DNA of 64,000 nucleotides from Pseudomonas entomophila (GCF_029478665.1 NZ_JARPQB010000015.1:124001-188000), one strand, 5' to 3'. Shown: positions 36,524 to 45,750, counted from the first letter of the stretch. Translations and numbers: made by a program. The notes: generated from the sequence alone by a model not told the origin.

Positions 36524-36603
36524 GAGCGGCTTTAGCCGCGATGCAGACACCGCAGTGTGCGGCACCCGCTTCGCGGGTGATCGCGGCTGAAGCCGCTCCT
36601 ACA
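36520..36603. repeat. REP palindrome pair truncating glcG
   Basis: GTAGGAGCGGCTTTAGCCGC and its complement flank ATGCAGACACCGCAGTGTGC. It is the same class as at 1505. Its left end abuts the glcG remnant and provides its stop codon. Confidence 0.9.
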
Positions 36604-36838
36604 GAGGTCGCGCCAAATCAACCGGCCATGAGGATGCGCACGCCCGCACCTGGCCACCAGCGTCGCGCCGAGCTGACGCCGATCAAAGCGTCGAGCACAT
36701 GCCTGCTTGTAATTTAGGAAACTTCCTACTGCGATCACGGACGCTTCGTAATTGTCGCCCCCTATTGGCGACACCATCATCCGACCTGGAGACGCTACGG
36801 CCATCAGGTAGCCAGCCCTTTCCAGACGAGGCCAGACC
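36604..36838. other. Intergenic region after the glc operon
   Basis: No gene or repeat is recognisable. TTGCGATCAC-like sequence near 36729 and ATTGTCGCCCCCTATTGG near 36752 could belong to the promoter of the next gene, but no convincing -35/-10 pair is seen. Confidence 0.4.
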
Positions 36839-37177
36839 ATGCCCAGACACGACCAGCCCACCCGCGAACTGCGCCACACCCTACGCCAACTCATGGCCCA
36901 CGAAGTCAGCAACCCCGACGACAACCCGCACCTGTCCGGCGTGCGCTTCTTCTGCGCCACCGATGAACACACCCGGCAACTGATCGAGCGCGTCGAACTG
37001 CTGGCCAGCGAGGCGTTCTTCGACCCCCATGGCCGCGCCATCCCGGCACGCATGCGCGACGCCGCGATCGATGGCGTGTGCATCCGGCAGAAGCGCAAGG
37101 CGCCCGCCGACGAAACGGTGATCCGCATCGCCCTGCCACAGAAGGGCTACATCACCGTCAGCGCCGCCAGGCTCTGA
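36839..37177 (+). CDS. Conserved-looking hypothetical protein
   Basis: A 112-residue soluble, mixed-charge protein starting at ATG 36839, with GAGG upstream. There is no signal peptide or membrane segment. Histidine and acidic residues are common in the N-terminal half, and the C-terminal strand IRIALPQKGYITVSAARL looks like a folded beta edge. I do not recognise the family. It is a single gene 72 bp before the MocR regulator. Confidence 0.6.
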   Translation: MPRHDQPTRELRHTLRQLMAHEVSNPDDNPHLSGVRFFCATDEHTRQLIERVELLASEAFFDPHGRAIPARMRDAAIDGVCIRQKRKAPADETVIRIALPQKGYITVSAARL

Positions 37178-37249
37178 TCACCGGCCCTCTTGCAGCTTGC
37201 GCCGTGAACCCCGAAGCTTGGACATCCCCGCGCTTCGGACCCACCCCCG

Positions 37250-38683
37250 ATGGAACTGCATATCCGCCTCGAAGGCCGCAAAGGCCTTGCCGACCAGCTT
37301 TACCAGCAACTGCGTGCCAGCATCGACAGCGGCCACCTGGCCGCCGGCACGCAGCTGCCGCCCACGCGCCTGCTGGCCGAGCAACTGGGCGTCTCGCGCA
37401 AGACCGTGGCCGAAGCCTATTCACGGCTGACCTACGACAACCTGCTCAGCGGCGTGGTCGGCCGCGGCACCTTCATCACCCCGCGCCAGCCCATCCGCCC
37501 GAGCGACGCCGAAGCCGTGCCCCTGGCGGCCGCGGGCTCACTCGAGCGCTGGCGCCAGCGCGCCACGGTGCTGGGCCGCCGGGCACTGGAGGCGCCATCG
37601 CGCTACGACTTCGTCGGTGGCGCTCCGAGCAAGGCACAGTTCCCCTACGACCAGTGGCGCAGCTGCATGCAGTACGCCCTGCGCCGCAGCCAGCGCCACA
37701 GCGAACGCCACTTCACCTCCCAGGGGCTGCCCGAACTGCGCGAGGCCATCGCCCACCACATCGCCTTCGCCCGCGGCGTGCATTGCAGCGCCGCCGACGT
37801 GATGGTGTGCAATGGCGCCCAGCAGGCCCTGGACCTGATCGCCCGGGTGCTGGTCGAGCCCGGTTGCAAGGTGGCGATGGAGGACCCCGGCTACCCGCCC
37901 GCACGCCAGCTGTTCCTGGCCCTGGGCGCCCGCCTGCAGTCGGTGCCGGTGGATGATGAAGGCCTGTGTGTCGAGCAGATCGAGGACGGCACGCAACTGA
38001 TCTACGTCACCCCATCGCACCAGTTCCCGCTGGGCATGCCCATGGGCGAGCGGCGACGCCAGGCTTTGCTGACCCGGGCCGCCGAACTGGGCGCGCTGAT
38101 CATCGAGGACGACTACGACTGCGAGTTCCGCTACCAGGGCCCGGCCGCCGAAGCGTTGCAACGCCTGGACCGGCACGGCCTGGTGGCCTATGTCGGCACC
38201 TTCTCCAAGACCCTGCTGCCCGAGCTGCGCCTGGGCTATGCCGTGCTGCCGCCCGCCGTGCTGCAGGCCGCCTGCGTGGCCAAGCACCTGACCGACTGGC
38301 ACAGCCCGAGCCTGCAGCAGTGGGCCCTGGCCCGGTTCATCGGCGAGGGCCACCTGAACAAGCACATCCGCCGCTGCCATGAAATCTACAGTGCCCGCCG
38401 CGAGCGCATTCTCGCCCGCCTGGGCGACGACCTGGCGCCGTGGTTCAGCGCCGTGCCGGCCAGCGCCGGCTTTCACTTGAGCGCCCTGGCCAGCCCCGGT
38501 GTCGACGTCGAGCTGCTGGTCAACCTGGCGCGCAAGGTGGAGGTGGGGATCTACTCGCTGGCGCCGTTCTTCAGCGAGGCCCCGGTGCGTCCGGGGCTGC
38601 TGCTGGGTTTCGGCGCCATCGAGCTGCTGGATATCGACCCGGCGCTGGACCGGGTGCGCGACACCTTGCAGCGCCTCAGTTGA
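37250..38683 (+). CDS. MocR-family (GntR / aminotransferase fusion) regulator
   Basis: A 477-residue PLP-dependent regulator. Residues about 10-75 are a GntR winged helix (RLLAEQLGVSRKTVAEAYSRL); about 105-475 are a class I aminotransferase-like domain with PLP-lysine in TFSKTLLPELRLGY (near residue 322) and the Asp in IIEDDYDCEFRY. Known relatives are PdxR and GabR, which respond to PLP or amino compounds. Its 3' end overlaps the convergent MFS gene by 8 bp. Target genes are unknown. Confidence 0.9.
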   Translation: MELHIRLEGRKGLADQLYQQLRASIDSGHLAAGTQLPPTRLLAEQLGVSRKTVAEAYSRLTYDNLLSGVVGRGTFITPRQPIRPSDAEAVPLAAAGSLERWRQRATVLGRRALEAPSRYDFVGGAPSKAQFPYDQWRSCMQYALRRSQRHSERHFTSQGLPELREAIAHHIAFARGVHCSAADVMVCNGAQQALDLIARVLVEPGCKVAMEDPGYPPARQLFLALGARLQSVPVDDEGLCVEQIEDGTQLIYVTPSHQFPLGMPMGERRRQALLTRAAELGALIIEDDYDCEFRYQGPAAEALQRLDRHGLVAYVGTFSKTLLPELRLGYAVLPPAVLQAACVAKHLTDWHSPSLQQWALARFIGEGHLNKHIRRCHEIYSARRERILARLGDDLAPWFSAVPASAGFHLSALASPGVDVELLVNLARKVEVGIYSLAPFFSEAPVRPGLLLGFGAIELLDIDPALDRVRDTLQRLS

Positions 38684-39872
38684 CCGCTGTCACCCTGCCC
38701 GCCCCGTCAACACCAGCGATGGCCCTGGCATAACCTCGCGGAGCAAAGCACGCGGTCACCAGCAACATGGCCAGCACGGTGCAGGTGAGCAGGGTCCAGG
38801 ACGCCTGGAAGTCGCCACTGACCTCCCGCAGCCAGCCGGTGATATACGGCACGATGCCGGTGATGATGAAGCCCACCCCTTGCACGAACGCCGCCAGGCT
38901 GCCGGCCTCGGCCGGGGTGCGCAGGTGCTCCAGGGTCAGCGTGAGGCTGAGGCTGAAGCACGCCCCCAGACCCAGGCCGATCATCGCCACCCACAGGCCC
39001 ATGGCGCTGGCGGGGGCCAGCAACAGCCCCAGGAAGCCACACAACTGGATAGCCAGTGCCAGCCAAAGCCCCGGCCGGCGATCGGCCAGGCGGCGCAGCA
39101 GCAAAGGCAAGCCGAGCGCGCCGGCGACCTGAAAAATGGTCATCAACCCCACCAGCTCACCGCCGCCCTGGGCCGTGCCGCCATGCTCCAGGTGATAGGC
39201 CGGCAACCAGGCCACCATGCTGGTGTAACCACCGTTGATCAGGCCGAAGTACAGTGCCAGCAGCCAGGCGCGACGGTTGCCGAACCAGTGCCCACCACCG
39301 CCCCCGGCCAGCGCGGGAGCCTCCTGGCGGGGGCGCAGCGCGATCCAGGCCAGCAGCGCCAGCACGGCGGGCACTGCCCAGACGCCCAGGCCTGCCTGCC
39401 AGTGCCCGAAATGCGCGCTGATCCCTGGGCCAAGCACCGCCGCCAGGCCGCCACCGCTCATCAACGCCGCCGAATACAGGCCCATGGTCGCTGCCAGGCG
39501 GGTGGGGAACCAGCGATTCACCAGGCCCGGCATCATGCCCTGTACCACCGCCACGCCCAGGCCGGCGACCACGGCGCTGGCGATCAGCGCCCAGGCGCTG
39601 TCCAGTTGCAGTCGCCACAGGCAGGCGACGGCGATGGCCGCGAGGCCCGCGAGCATGCCACCGTGTTCGCTCAGCCAACGGCGCAACCAGGGTTGCAGCA
39701 GAGGCACCAGGCCCATGCACAGCACCGGCAGCGCGGTCAGCAGGGCCGCCTGCTGGTAGCCCAGGCCCGTGCCCTGGCGCATGGGTTCGAGCAACGGGCC
39801 GATGCTGGTGAGGATCGGCCGCAGGTTCAGCGCCAGCAGCATGACCAGCATCAGGTTCAGTGCCGCCCTCAT
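38676..39872 (-). CDS. MFS transporter, CynX/NimT type
   Basis: A 398-residue, 12-helix major facilitator. The N-terminus LALNLRPILTSIGPLLEPM is characteristic of the cyanate/nitroimidazole (CynX/NimT) branch. The start ATG 39872 overlaps the stop of the upstream deaminase gene as ATGA, so the two are translationally coupled; an alternative in-frame ATG at 39893 would overlap more. Co-expression with a deaminase suggests import or export of a nucleobase-like or amine compound, which is inference. Confidence 0.87.
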   Translation of the reverse strand: MRAALNLMLVMLLALNLRPILTSIGPLLEPMRQGTGLGYQQAALLTALPVLCMGLVPLLQPWLRRWLSEHGGMLAGLAAIAVACLWRLQLDSAWALIASAVVAGLGVAVVQGMMPGLVNRWFPTRLAATMGLYSAALMSGGGLAAVLGPGISAHFGHWQAGLGVWAVPAVLALLAWIALRPRQEAPALAGGGGGHWFGNRRAWLLALYFGLINGGYTSMVAWLPAYHLEHGGTAQGGGELVGLMTIFQVAGALGLPLLLRRLADRRPGLWLALAIQLCGFLGLLLAPASAMGLWVAMIGLGLGACFSLSLTLTLEHLRTPAEAGSLAAFVQGVGFIITGIVPYITGWLREVSGDFQASWTLLTCTVLAMLLVTACFAPRGYARAIAGVDGAGRVTAVN

Positions 39873-40327
39873 ACCTGGCCAGCCTGTTTCCATTCAAGGT
39901 ACAGGCCAGCTTCGCCTGCCGGTTTGAGTGGCCGCAGCGGCAAGCTCTGCTGCTGTGGCGGGCGCGCCATCTGCGCGTAGATCGCGGCGGTGGACAGCCC
40001 GTAGGGCTCGCCCTCCTCGTTGTCGTAGGCGAACCAGGCGCGCTCGATGCCGCACAGGTGCATCGCCGCCAGGCACATCGGGCACGGGTGGCCGCTGGCG
40101 TAGATTTCAGCGCCGTCCAGGCGCGCGCGCCCCAGAACCTGGGACGCCTGGCGGATGGCCTGCATCTCGGCGTGGCTGGTCGGGTCCTGGGTGCTGTGAA
40201 TCTGGTTGACGGCGCGGGCGATCACCTGGCCTTGATGCACCAGCACGGCGCCGAAGGGGCGGCCGCCGGCCTGGATATTGGCACGGGCCAGTTCGAGGGC
40301 CTCGCGCATGTAGGTTTCTGCGGACAT
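39869..40327 (-). CDS. Nucleobase/nucleoside deaminase (guanine-deaminase type)
   Basis: A 152-residue zinc deaminase of the cytidine/deoxycytidylate family. The zinc motifs HAEM (near residue 53) and PCPMC (near 82) are intact, and the N-terminus MREALELARANIQAGGRPFG is as in small guanine deaminases and TadA relatives. The start 40327 is chosen because GGAG lies upstream; ten extra in-frame codons exist. It forms a two-gene operon with the downstream MFS transporter. The precise substrate (guanine versus another base) is not settled by sequence. Confidence 0.85.
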   Translation of the reverse strand: MSAETYMREALELARANIQAGGRPFGAVLVHQGQVIARAVNQIHSTQDPTSHAEMQAIRQASQVLGRARLDGAEIYASGHPCPMCLAAMHLCGIERAWFAYDNEEGEPYGLSTAAIYAQMARPPQQQSLPLRPLKPAGEAGLYLEWKQAGQV

Positions 40328-40519
40328 GAAGCGGTTCTCCGGTAAAGACCCGGGCATTATCCCGGCAGCGGCGCGCGGGCTGAAATGAAGAGATTGGATG
40401 CACGTCAGTGGCCACCTGAATGTGCGGATTGGCCTCCTGGCAAAGCGCGGGATTGGCTATTCGGCGGTGCCAGCGGTGGCGCTAAGGTAGCGCCATCCCC
40501 ACCCACTTGGAGAAACACC

Positions 40520-40957
40520 ATGCACGACCGTATCGAATGGGCCAAGCACGCCCCCGAAGCCTACAAAGCCATGGTCGGCCTCGAGCAGGCGCTGATCAAC
40601 TCGGGCCTGGAACACTCGCTGCTTGAGTTGGTGCGCCTGCGCGCCTCACAGATCAACGGCTGCGCCTACTGCGTCAACCTGCATGCCAACGATGCGCGCA
40701 AGGCCGGTGAAACCGAAGCCCGCCTGCAAACCCTGAGCGTGTGGCGGGAAACCCGTTACTTCACCCCGCGCGAGCGTGCCGCGCTGGCCTGGCTGGAAAG
40801 CCTGACCCGCCTGCCCGAGCGCGGCGCGCCGCAGCCTGAGTACGAGGCATTGCTGGAGCATTTCGAGCCCAGGGAGGTTGCCAACCTGACCCTGGCCATC
40901 GCCACGATCAATGCCTGGAACCGCTTTGGCGTGGGCTTTGCGATGGTGCCGGCCTGA
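40520..40957 (+). CDS. Carboxymuconolactone decarboxylase / AhpD-like protein
   Basis: A 145-residue AhpD-fold protein. The redox motif CAYCVNLH (Cys-x2-Cys with the proton-relay His) is at about residues 52-59, preceded by ELVRLRASQINGC, the hallmark of the alkylhydroperoxidase-like branch rather than true decarboxylases. It probably reduces peroxides or participates in thiol exchange. The start follows TTGGAGAA. It is a stand-alone gene. Confidence 0.88.
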   Translation: MHDRIEWAKHAPEAYKAMVGLEQALINSGLEHSLLELVRLRASQINGCAYCVNLHANDARKAGETEARLQTLSVWRETRYFTPRERAALAWLESLTRLPERGAPQPEYEALLEHFEPREVANLTLAIATINAWNRFGVGFAMVPA

Positions 40958-40970
40958 TACACAGATCCAG

Positions 40971-41055
40971 GTAGGAGCCGGCGTTGCCGGCGAACACCGG
41001 CAACGCCGGTGCCAGCCACCGCGGTGCCTGGTTCGCCGGCAAAGCCGGCTCCTAC
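40971..41055. repeat. REP palindrome pair (GGAGCCGGCTTTGCCGGCGAA class)
   Basis: GTAGGAGCCGGCGTTGCCGG and GCCGGCAAAGCCGGCTCC arms flank a second palindrome CACCGGCAACGCCGGTG. It separates the AhpD-like gene from the convergent AraC-type gene. Confidence 0.9.
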
Positions 41056-41064
41056 AGGAACGGG

Positions 41065-42084
41065 TCAGGTCGGTTTGAGCTTCGCCCGGTAGCTGCCCGG
41101 GCTTTGCCCGGTCCACTTCTTGAACGCCCGGTGAAACGCGCTGGGTTCCTGGAACCCGGTCTGCTCGGCAATCTCGGCAATGCTCAGGCAGCCTTCGCGC
41201 AGCAGCTCGAAGGCCATGGCCCGGCGCACCTCGTCCTTGATCTGCTGGTACGAACGCCCCTCCCTTTCCAGCTGCCGACGAAAGCTGCTGGCGCTGAGCC
41301 GTTGCCGCTCGGCCATGGCGTCGAGCGTCGGCCATTGCCCGTAATGCCGGGCACGCAAGTGGCGATAGACCTCGGCGACCATGCCGTTCTGGTTGCGAAA
41401 GCGGATCACCAGCCCTTGCGGCGCGCTGCGCAAGAACGTCTTCAGGGCCGCCAGGTCCTGCATCACCGGCAGGCGCAGCCAGGCGCTGTCGAACTCGACC
41501 TCGGTGCGGCCACTGCCCAGGCGCAGGTCCGGCCCCCACAGCAAGGCATCGTCGTCCTGGGCCGGGCGCGCCAAGGCGAGCTCGGTGCGATCGATGGCGA
41601 TGCGCCGCCCGGCCAGCCAGCACAACAGGCCCACCACCAGCACCAGGAAGGTCTCCTCGGCGTAGCTGCGCGTCAGTGTGTCGTCGATGCTCGCGTGCAC
41701 GCTGATCACCGCGCGCGCCCCTCGCACCGTGAGCGTGCCTTGCAGGTCGCGCAGGAACAGGGCGAAATTGCCCAGGCACTGGCGCAGGGCTTTCTCCAGG
41801 TTCGGTTCCTGGATCAGCCCGCGGCAGATCAGGGCGAAGCTGCCCAGGGGCATGCCATGGCTGTCGAGGCGGAAGAACTCGTCGTGCAACTCATCGATCA
41901 GCGCCAGCCACAACTGGGCGAAGGCCTTGGCCGGCACCCGCGCCTGGGGCTGCGCCAGCACCGCCGGGTCGATGCCCACCGCGCGCAGGTGGGCGTCGCG
42001 CGCCTGCGGGCGGTCGCGCAGGGCGTGGACCATGGCATTGAGGAAGTACACCGCGACCGAATCGCTATCGCGCATGGCAGGCAT
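41065..42084 (-). CDS. AraC-family regulator (arabinose-binding-2 type)
   Basis: A 339-residue regulator with an N-terminal Arabinose_bd-type sensor (about residues 20-200, with LHDEFFRLDSHGMPLGSF) and a C-terminal AraC DNA-binding domain (SIAEIAEQTGFQEPSAFHRA, then GQSPGSYR). ATG 42084 is taken as start; ATG 42075 is equally possible, and the much longer open frame to 42234 runs into intergenic DNA. It is divergent from the thiolase/dehydrogenase operon, 161 bp away, and likely controls it. Confidence 0.88.
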   Translation of the reverse strand: MPAMRDSDSVAVYFLNAMVHALRDRPQARDAHLRAVGIDPAVLAQPQARVPAKAFAQLWLALIDELHDEFFRLDSHGMPLGSFALICRGLIQEPNLEKALRQCLGNFALFLRDLQGTLTVRGARAVISVHASIDDTLTRSYAEETFLVLVVGLLCWLAGRRIAIDRTELALARPAQDDDALLWGPDLRLGSGRTEVEFDSAWLRLPVMQDLAALKTFLRSAPQGLVIRFRNQNGMVAEVYRHLRARHYGQWPTLDAMAERQRLSASSFRRQLEREGRSYQQIKDEVRRAMAFELLREGCLSIAEIAEQTGFQEPSAFHRAFKKWTGQSPGSYRAKLKPT

Positions 42085-42245
42085 CCGCTGTCTATGCTGA
42101 GTGGCAAAAAATGCCAGGTTGACTGAACAGATCCGGCATAGGCCGTCTGAAGGCCTTTGCCTAGACTCGATCCAACCCGGGGTTCTGGGCCGCCATTCTC
42201 GCAGAGCCGCCCCCACCCCGCCACGCCTTCGCATACGGAGCCAGC

Positions 42246-43430
42246 ATGAGCAGCACAGAAATCTACGTCGTCAGCGCGGTACGTTCGGCCATCGGCAGCT
42301 TTGGCGGGTCGCTCAAGGACCTGCCCCTGGCCGACCTCGCCACCCAGGTGAGCCGCGCCGCCATCGAGCGCTCGGGCCTGACCGCCGAGCAGATCGGCCA
42401 TGTGGTGATGGGCACCGTGATTCCCACCGAGCCCCGCGACGCCTACCTGGGCCGGGTCGCCTCGATGAATGCCGGGGTGCCCAAGGAAGTCCCGGCCTTC
42501 AACGTCAACCGCCTGTGCGGTTCGGGCCTGCAGGCCATCGTCTCGGCCGCCCAGGGCCTGCTGCTGGGCGACAGTGACATTGCCCTGGCCGCCGGCGCCG
42601 AGAACATGAGCCGCAGCCCGTACCTGCTGCCCCAGGCCCGCTGGGGCGCGCGCATGGGTGACCTGCAAGGCGTCGACTACCTGGTTGGCGTGCTGCAGGA
42701 TCCGTTCGAGCACTTCCACATGGGCATCACCGCCGAAAACGTCGCCGCCGCCGAAGGCATCACCCGCGAGATGCAGGACGAAGTCGCGCTGACCAGCCAG
42801 CGCCGCGCCGCCCGCGCCATCGCCGAAGGCCGCTTCGCCGGGCAGATCGTGCCGATCGAGATCAAGACCCGCAAAGGTCCCGTGCAGTTCACCGTCGACG
42901 AGAACGTGCGCGGCGACGTCACCGCCGAGCAACTGGCCGGCATGAAGCCGGTGTTCAAGAAGGACGGCAGCGTCACCGCCGGCAACGCCAGCAGCATCAA
43001 CGACGGCGCCGCCGGCCTGGTACTGGCCACTGGCGACGCCGTGCGCCGCCTGGGCCTCAAGCCCCTGGCGCGCCTGGTGGCCTATGCCCATGCGGGCGTG
43101 GAGCCTGAGCTGATGGGCCTGGGCCCGATCCCGGCCACGCAGAAGGTGCTGCAGAAAGCCGGCTTGAAGGTGTCCGACCTCGACGTGATCGAGTCGAACG
43201 AGGCCTTCGCCTCCCAGGCCTGCGCCGTGTCCCGCGCCTTGGGTTTCGACCCGGAGAAGGTCAACCCCAACGGCTCGGGCATTTCCCTGGGCCACCCGGT
43301 GGGCGCCACCGGCGCGATCATCGCCACCAAGGCGATCCATGAACTGCAGCGTGTCCAGGGCCGCTATGCCCTGGCCACCATGTGCATCGGTGGCGGCCAA
43401 GGCATCGCCATCGTCTTCGAACGCGTGTGA
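42246..43430 (+). CDS. Acetyl-CoA C-acyltransferase (thiolase)
   Basis: A 394-residue thiolase condensing or cleaving short beta-ketoacyl-CoA. The nucleophilic Cys91 is in NRLCGSGLQ, the catalytic His in GISLGHPVGATGA, and the second Cys in CIGGGQGIA near the C-terminus. It starts 161 bp from the divergent AraC-type gene, and 14 bp separate it from the dehydrogenase. Together they interconvert acetyl-CoA, acetoacetyl-CoA and 3-hydroxybutyryl-CoA. Orthologues in P. putida are sometimes named bktB. Confidence 0.93.
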   Translation: MSSTEIYVVSAVRSAIGSFGGSLKDLPLADLATQVSRAAIERSGLTAEQIGHVVMGTVIPTEPRDAYLGRVASMNAGVPKEVPAFNVNRLCGSGLQAIVSAAQGLLLGDSDIALAAGAENMSRSPYLLPQARWGARMGDLQGVDYLVGVLQDPFEHFHMGITAENVAAAEGITREMQDEVALTSQRRAARAIAEGRFAGQIVPIEIKTRKGPVQFTVDENVRGDVTAEQLAGMKPVFKKDGSVTAGNASSINDGAAGLVLATGDAVRRLGLKPLARLVAYAHAGVEPELMGLGPIPATQKVLQKAGLKVSDLDVIESNEAFASQACAVSRALGFDPEKVNPNGSGISLGHPVGATGAIIATKAIHELQRVQGRYALATMCIGGGQGIAIVFERV

Positions 43431-43444
43431 CAGGAGCCAGCAAC

Positions 43445-44293
43445 GTGAGCATTGAACAAATCGCCGTGATCGGCGCCGGGACCATGGGCAACGGCATCGC
43501 CCAGGTGTGCGCGCTGGCGGGCTACCAGGTGTTGCTGGTGGACGTTTCCGACGCCGCGCTGGAGCGTGGCGTGAGCACGCTCGGGAAGAACCTCGAGCGC
43601 CAGGTCGCCAAGGGTACCGTCGAGGCCGACAAGGCCGCGGCAGCCAAGGCGCGTATCCGCACCAGCACCGACTACGCCCAGCTCGCCGGTGCGCACCTGG
43701 TGATCGAGGCGGCCACCGAGAACCTGCCGCTCAAGCAGCGGATTCTCCAGCAGGTGGCAGCCAATGTCAGTGCCGAGTGCCTGATCGCCACCAACACCTC
43801 GTCACTGTCGGTCACCCAGCTGGCGGCGAGCATCGAGCACCCGGAGCGGTTCATCGGCGTGCACTTCTTCAACCCGGTCCCGATGATGGCGCTGGTGGAA
43901 ATCATCCGTGGCCTGCAAACCAGTGATGCCACCTACGCGCAGGCGCTGCTGGTCACCGAAAAGCTCGGCAAGAGCCCGATCACCGCGGGCAACCGCCCGG
44001 GTTTCGTGGTCAACCGCATCCTGGTGCCGATGATCAACGAGGCGATCTTCGTGCGCCAGGAAGGCCTGGCCAGCGCCGAGGACATCGACACCGGCATGCG
44101 CCTGGGCTGCAACCAGCCGATCGGCCCGCTGGCCCTGGCCGACCTGGTTGGCCTGGACACCCTGCTGGCGATCATGGAGGCTTTCCACGAGGGCTTCAAT
44201 GACAGCAAGTACCGCCCCGCCCCGCTGCTCAAGGAGATGGTTGCGGCCGGCTACCTGGGGCGCAAGAGCGGCCGCGGCTTCTTCACCTACTGA
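43445..44293 (+). CDS. 3-hydroxybutyryl-CoA dehydrogenase
   Basis: A 282-residue NAD(P)-dependent (S)-3-hydroxyacyl-CoA dehydrogenase of the small HBD type. The Rossmann motif GAGTMGNGIAQ is at residues 10-20, TNTSSLSV near 117, the catalytic-His region HFFNPVPMM near 138-146, and the C-terminal domain ends KSGRGFFTY. It starts at GTG 43445 behind CAGGAG; the upstream ATG lies inside the thiolase gene. It is co-transcribed with the thiolase. Confidence 0.94.
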   Translation: MSIEQIAVIGAGTMGNGIAQVCALAGYQVLLVDVSDAALERGVSTLGKNLERQVAKGTVEADKAAAAKARIRTSTDYAQLAGAHLVIEAATENLPLKQRILQQVAANVSAECLIATNTSSLSVTQLAASIEHPERFIGVHFFNPVPMMALVEIIRGLQTSDATYAQALLVTEKLGKSPITAGNRPGFVVNRILVPMINEAIFVRQEGLASAEDIDTGMRLGCNQPIGPLALADLVGLDTLLAIMEAFHEGFNDSKYRPAPLLKEMVAAGYLGRKSGRGFFTY

Positions 44294-44305
44294 GGCGCGC
44301 ACGCT

Positions 44306-44893
44306 ATGCCCCCGGTCAATGCGGCGATGCGCTGCGCCAACTTTGAAGAGCGGCGTGACAAGGCGATGGCGTTGTTCGCCGAGAAGGGCTTCGGCCAGGT
44401 CAGCATGCGTGAGCTGGCGGCGCACGTCGGGTTGACCGCGGGGTCGCTGTACCACCACTTCCCGAGCAAGCAGGACCTGCTGTACGACCTGATCGAGGAG
44501 TTGTACGAGGAACTGCAGGCGACCCTCGACCAGGGACGGCGGGCGTTGGCGCGGGGCAAACCGGTGTTGGGCTGCCTGATCAGCGCGCACTGGCAGTTGC
44601 ATGGGGAGCGGCCGTTGCAGTTTCGCCTGGCGGAGCGGGATTTCTGCTGTTTGAGCGAGGTGCAGCAGGCGCGGCTGGTCGGGCTGCGGGAGCGCTATGA
44701 AGCCGGGCTGCTGCGGTTGATTGCGCCACAGGCGCGGTTGGCCGGGGATGCGCTCGCGGCGACTGGGCATGTGCTGGCGACGTTGTTGAACCAGTTGCCT
44801 GGGATGTTGCGGGGGAAGGGGCTGGACGAGGTTGAGGGGGTTGGATTGATGGAGAGTCTGGTGGTGGGGGCTGTGGAGCGGACGTTGGGGTAG
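44306..44893 (+). CDS. TetR-family regulator
   Basis: A 195-residue repressor with an N-terminal HTH at about residues 15-60 (ALFAEKGFGQVSMRELAAHV, then GLTAGSLYHHFPSKQDLL). It follows the dehydrogenase gene by 12 bp, so it is probably the third gene of the operon and a local sensor of acyl-CoA or fatty-acid availability. The second half is the variable ligand domain. The 3' end of the gene is richer in G than its neighbours. Confidence 0.88.
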   Translation: MPPVNAAMRCANFEERRDKAMALFAEKGFGQVSMRELAAHVGLTAGSLYHHFPSKQDLLYDLIEELYEELQATLDQGRRALARGKPVLGCLISAHWQLHGERPLQFRLAERDFCCLSEVQQARLVGLRERYEAGLLRLIAPQARLAGDALAATGHVLATLLNQLPGMLRGKGLDEVEGVGLMESLVVGAVERTLG

Positions 44894-44904
44894 GCTTCGG
44901 CTTC

Positions 44905-44952
44905 GGCTTCTCGGCTTCTCGGCTTCTCGGCTTCTCGGCTTCTCGGCTTCTC
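44905..44952. repeat. Tandem repeat, six copies of GGCTTCTC
   Basis: Six perfect 8-bp copies in a row, preceded by two 6-bp GGCTTC units at 44893-44904 and followed by GGCTTT. The array starts just past the tetR-type stop and is a candidate slipped-strand variable site. Confidence 0.95.
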
Positions 44953-45303
44953 GGCTTTCAGAGTTTGGGTTCCGGCTTTTGTAAGCATATCCATTGGCGA
45001 TGGAGACGCTGATTCACCTTTCCGCCCTTACGGCGGCCTACTTTGGTCTTGGCCAAAGTAGGCAAAGCCGCTTGCTCCATCATACGGCCCCTGCGCTTCG
45101 CTCCGGGGTCCCCTCGCTCCGTTCTTGCTCCCGTGGGTACCGCGCTGAACGCCCCATCCTGGGGCGCAGCGCTCGACGGCCATCCATGGCCGTCGCCCCA
45201 CTACGCAAGAACTCCGCTCGGCCTCCTGAAGTCGCAATGGGCGGCGCCTGAGCTACCGCGCATAAAGATCAAAAGCCGGGCGAGGCGCTGCGCGCTCGCA
45301 ACA

Positions 45304-45331
45304 GCAAAGAGCAAAGAGCAAAGAGCAAAGA
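45304..45331. repeat. Tandem repeat, four copies of GCAAAGA
   Basis: Four perfect 7-bp copies inside the inverted-repeat element. This is short and A-rich, unlike the surrounding G+C-rich DNA. Confidence 0.9.
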
Positions 45332-45385
45332 ACGGAAGGTTTTATAGCTATGTAGTGCAGTGATGATTGTGGTGTTTGTGCCATT

Positions 45386-45460
45386 GGTTCGCCGGCAAAG
45401 CCGGCTCCTACAATGGAGCGGCGTGTACCGTCCGGTAGGAGCCGGCTTTGCCGGCGAATG
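45386..45460. repeat. REP palindrome pair inside the inverted-repeat element
   Basis: GGTTCGCCGGCAAAGCCGGC and GTAGGAGCCGGCTTTGCCGG are inverted, with about 27 bp between. They belong to the second REP class of the window. Confidence 0.88.
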
Positions 45461-45656
45461 TGTACTCAAGGCCACGAACAAGCAGCTAGCGACAGCTGCG
45501 CCAGCCCAGGCGCCGCCCGTAACTTCGCGACTTCAGGACGTATGATGGAGCGAGCGGCTTTTGGTTACTTTTGGCCAAGACCAAAAGTGACCCGCCGTAA
45601 GGGCGGAAAGGTGAATCAGCGTCTACATAGCAAACGGATATGCCCACAACCCAAAA

Positions 45657-45727
<71 letters not shown>

Positions 45728-45750
45728 ACCACAATTCACGAATCCACCCC

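Larger units (their letters stand above)
44985..45643. mobile_element. Non-coding element with ~100-bp terminal inverted repeats
   Basis: The left arm 44985-45086 and right arm 45539-45643 are inverted copies. A 32-bp core is perfect (45005-45036 versus 45592-45623, beginning GACGCTGATTCACCTTTCCG), and flanking parts are imperfect, including TTGGTCTTGGCCAAA and GCTCCATCATACG. The interior (about 450 bp) has no credible gene. It holds a REP pair at 45387-45460 and a 7-bp tandem repeat at 45304. Similar sequences recur in pseudomonad intergenic regions and are often mis-annotated as short genes. Transposition is inferred only from the end structure. Confidence 0.6.

Noticed and set aside
38499..39980. 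493-codon plus-strand frame opposite the MFS transporter
   Set aside because: Its translation is Q/H/G/A-rich; the minus strand encodes a 12-helix transporter coupled to the deaminase.
41898..43400. 500-codon minus-strand frame opposite the thiolase gene
   Set aside because: Antisense to a thiolase with all catalytic motifs; no domain in the shadow product.
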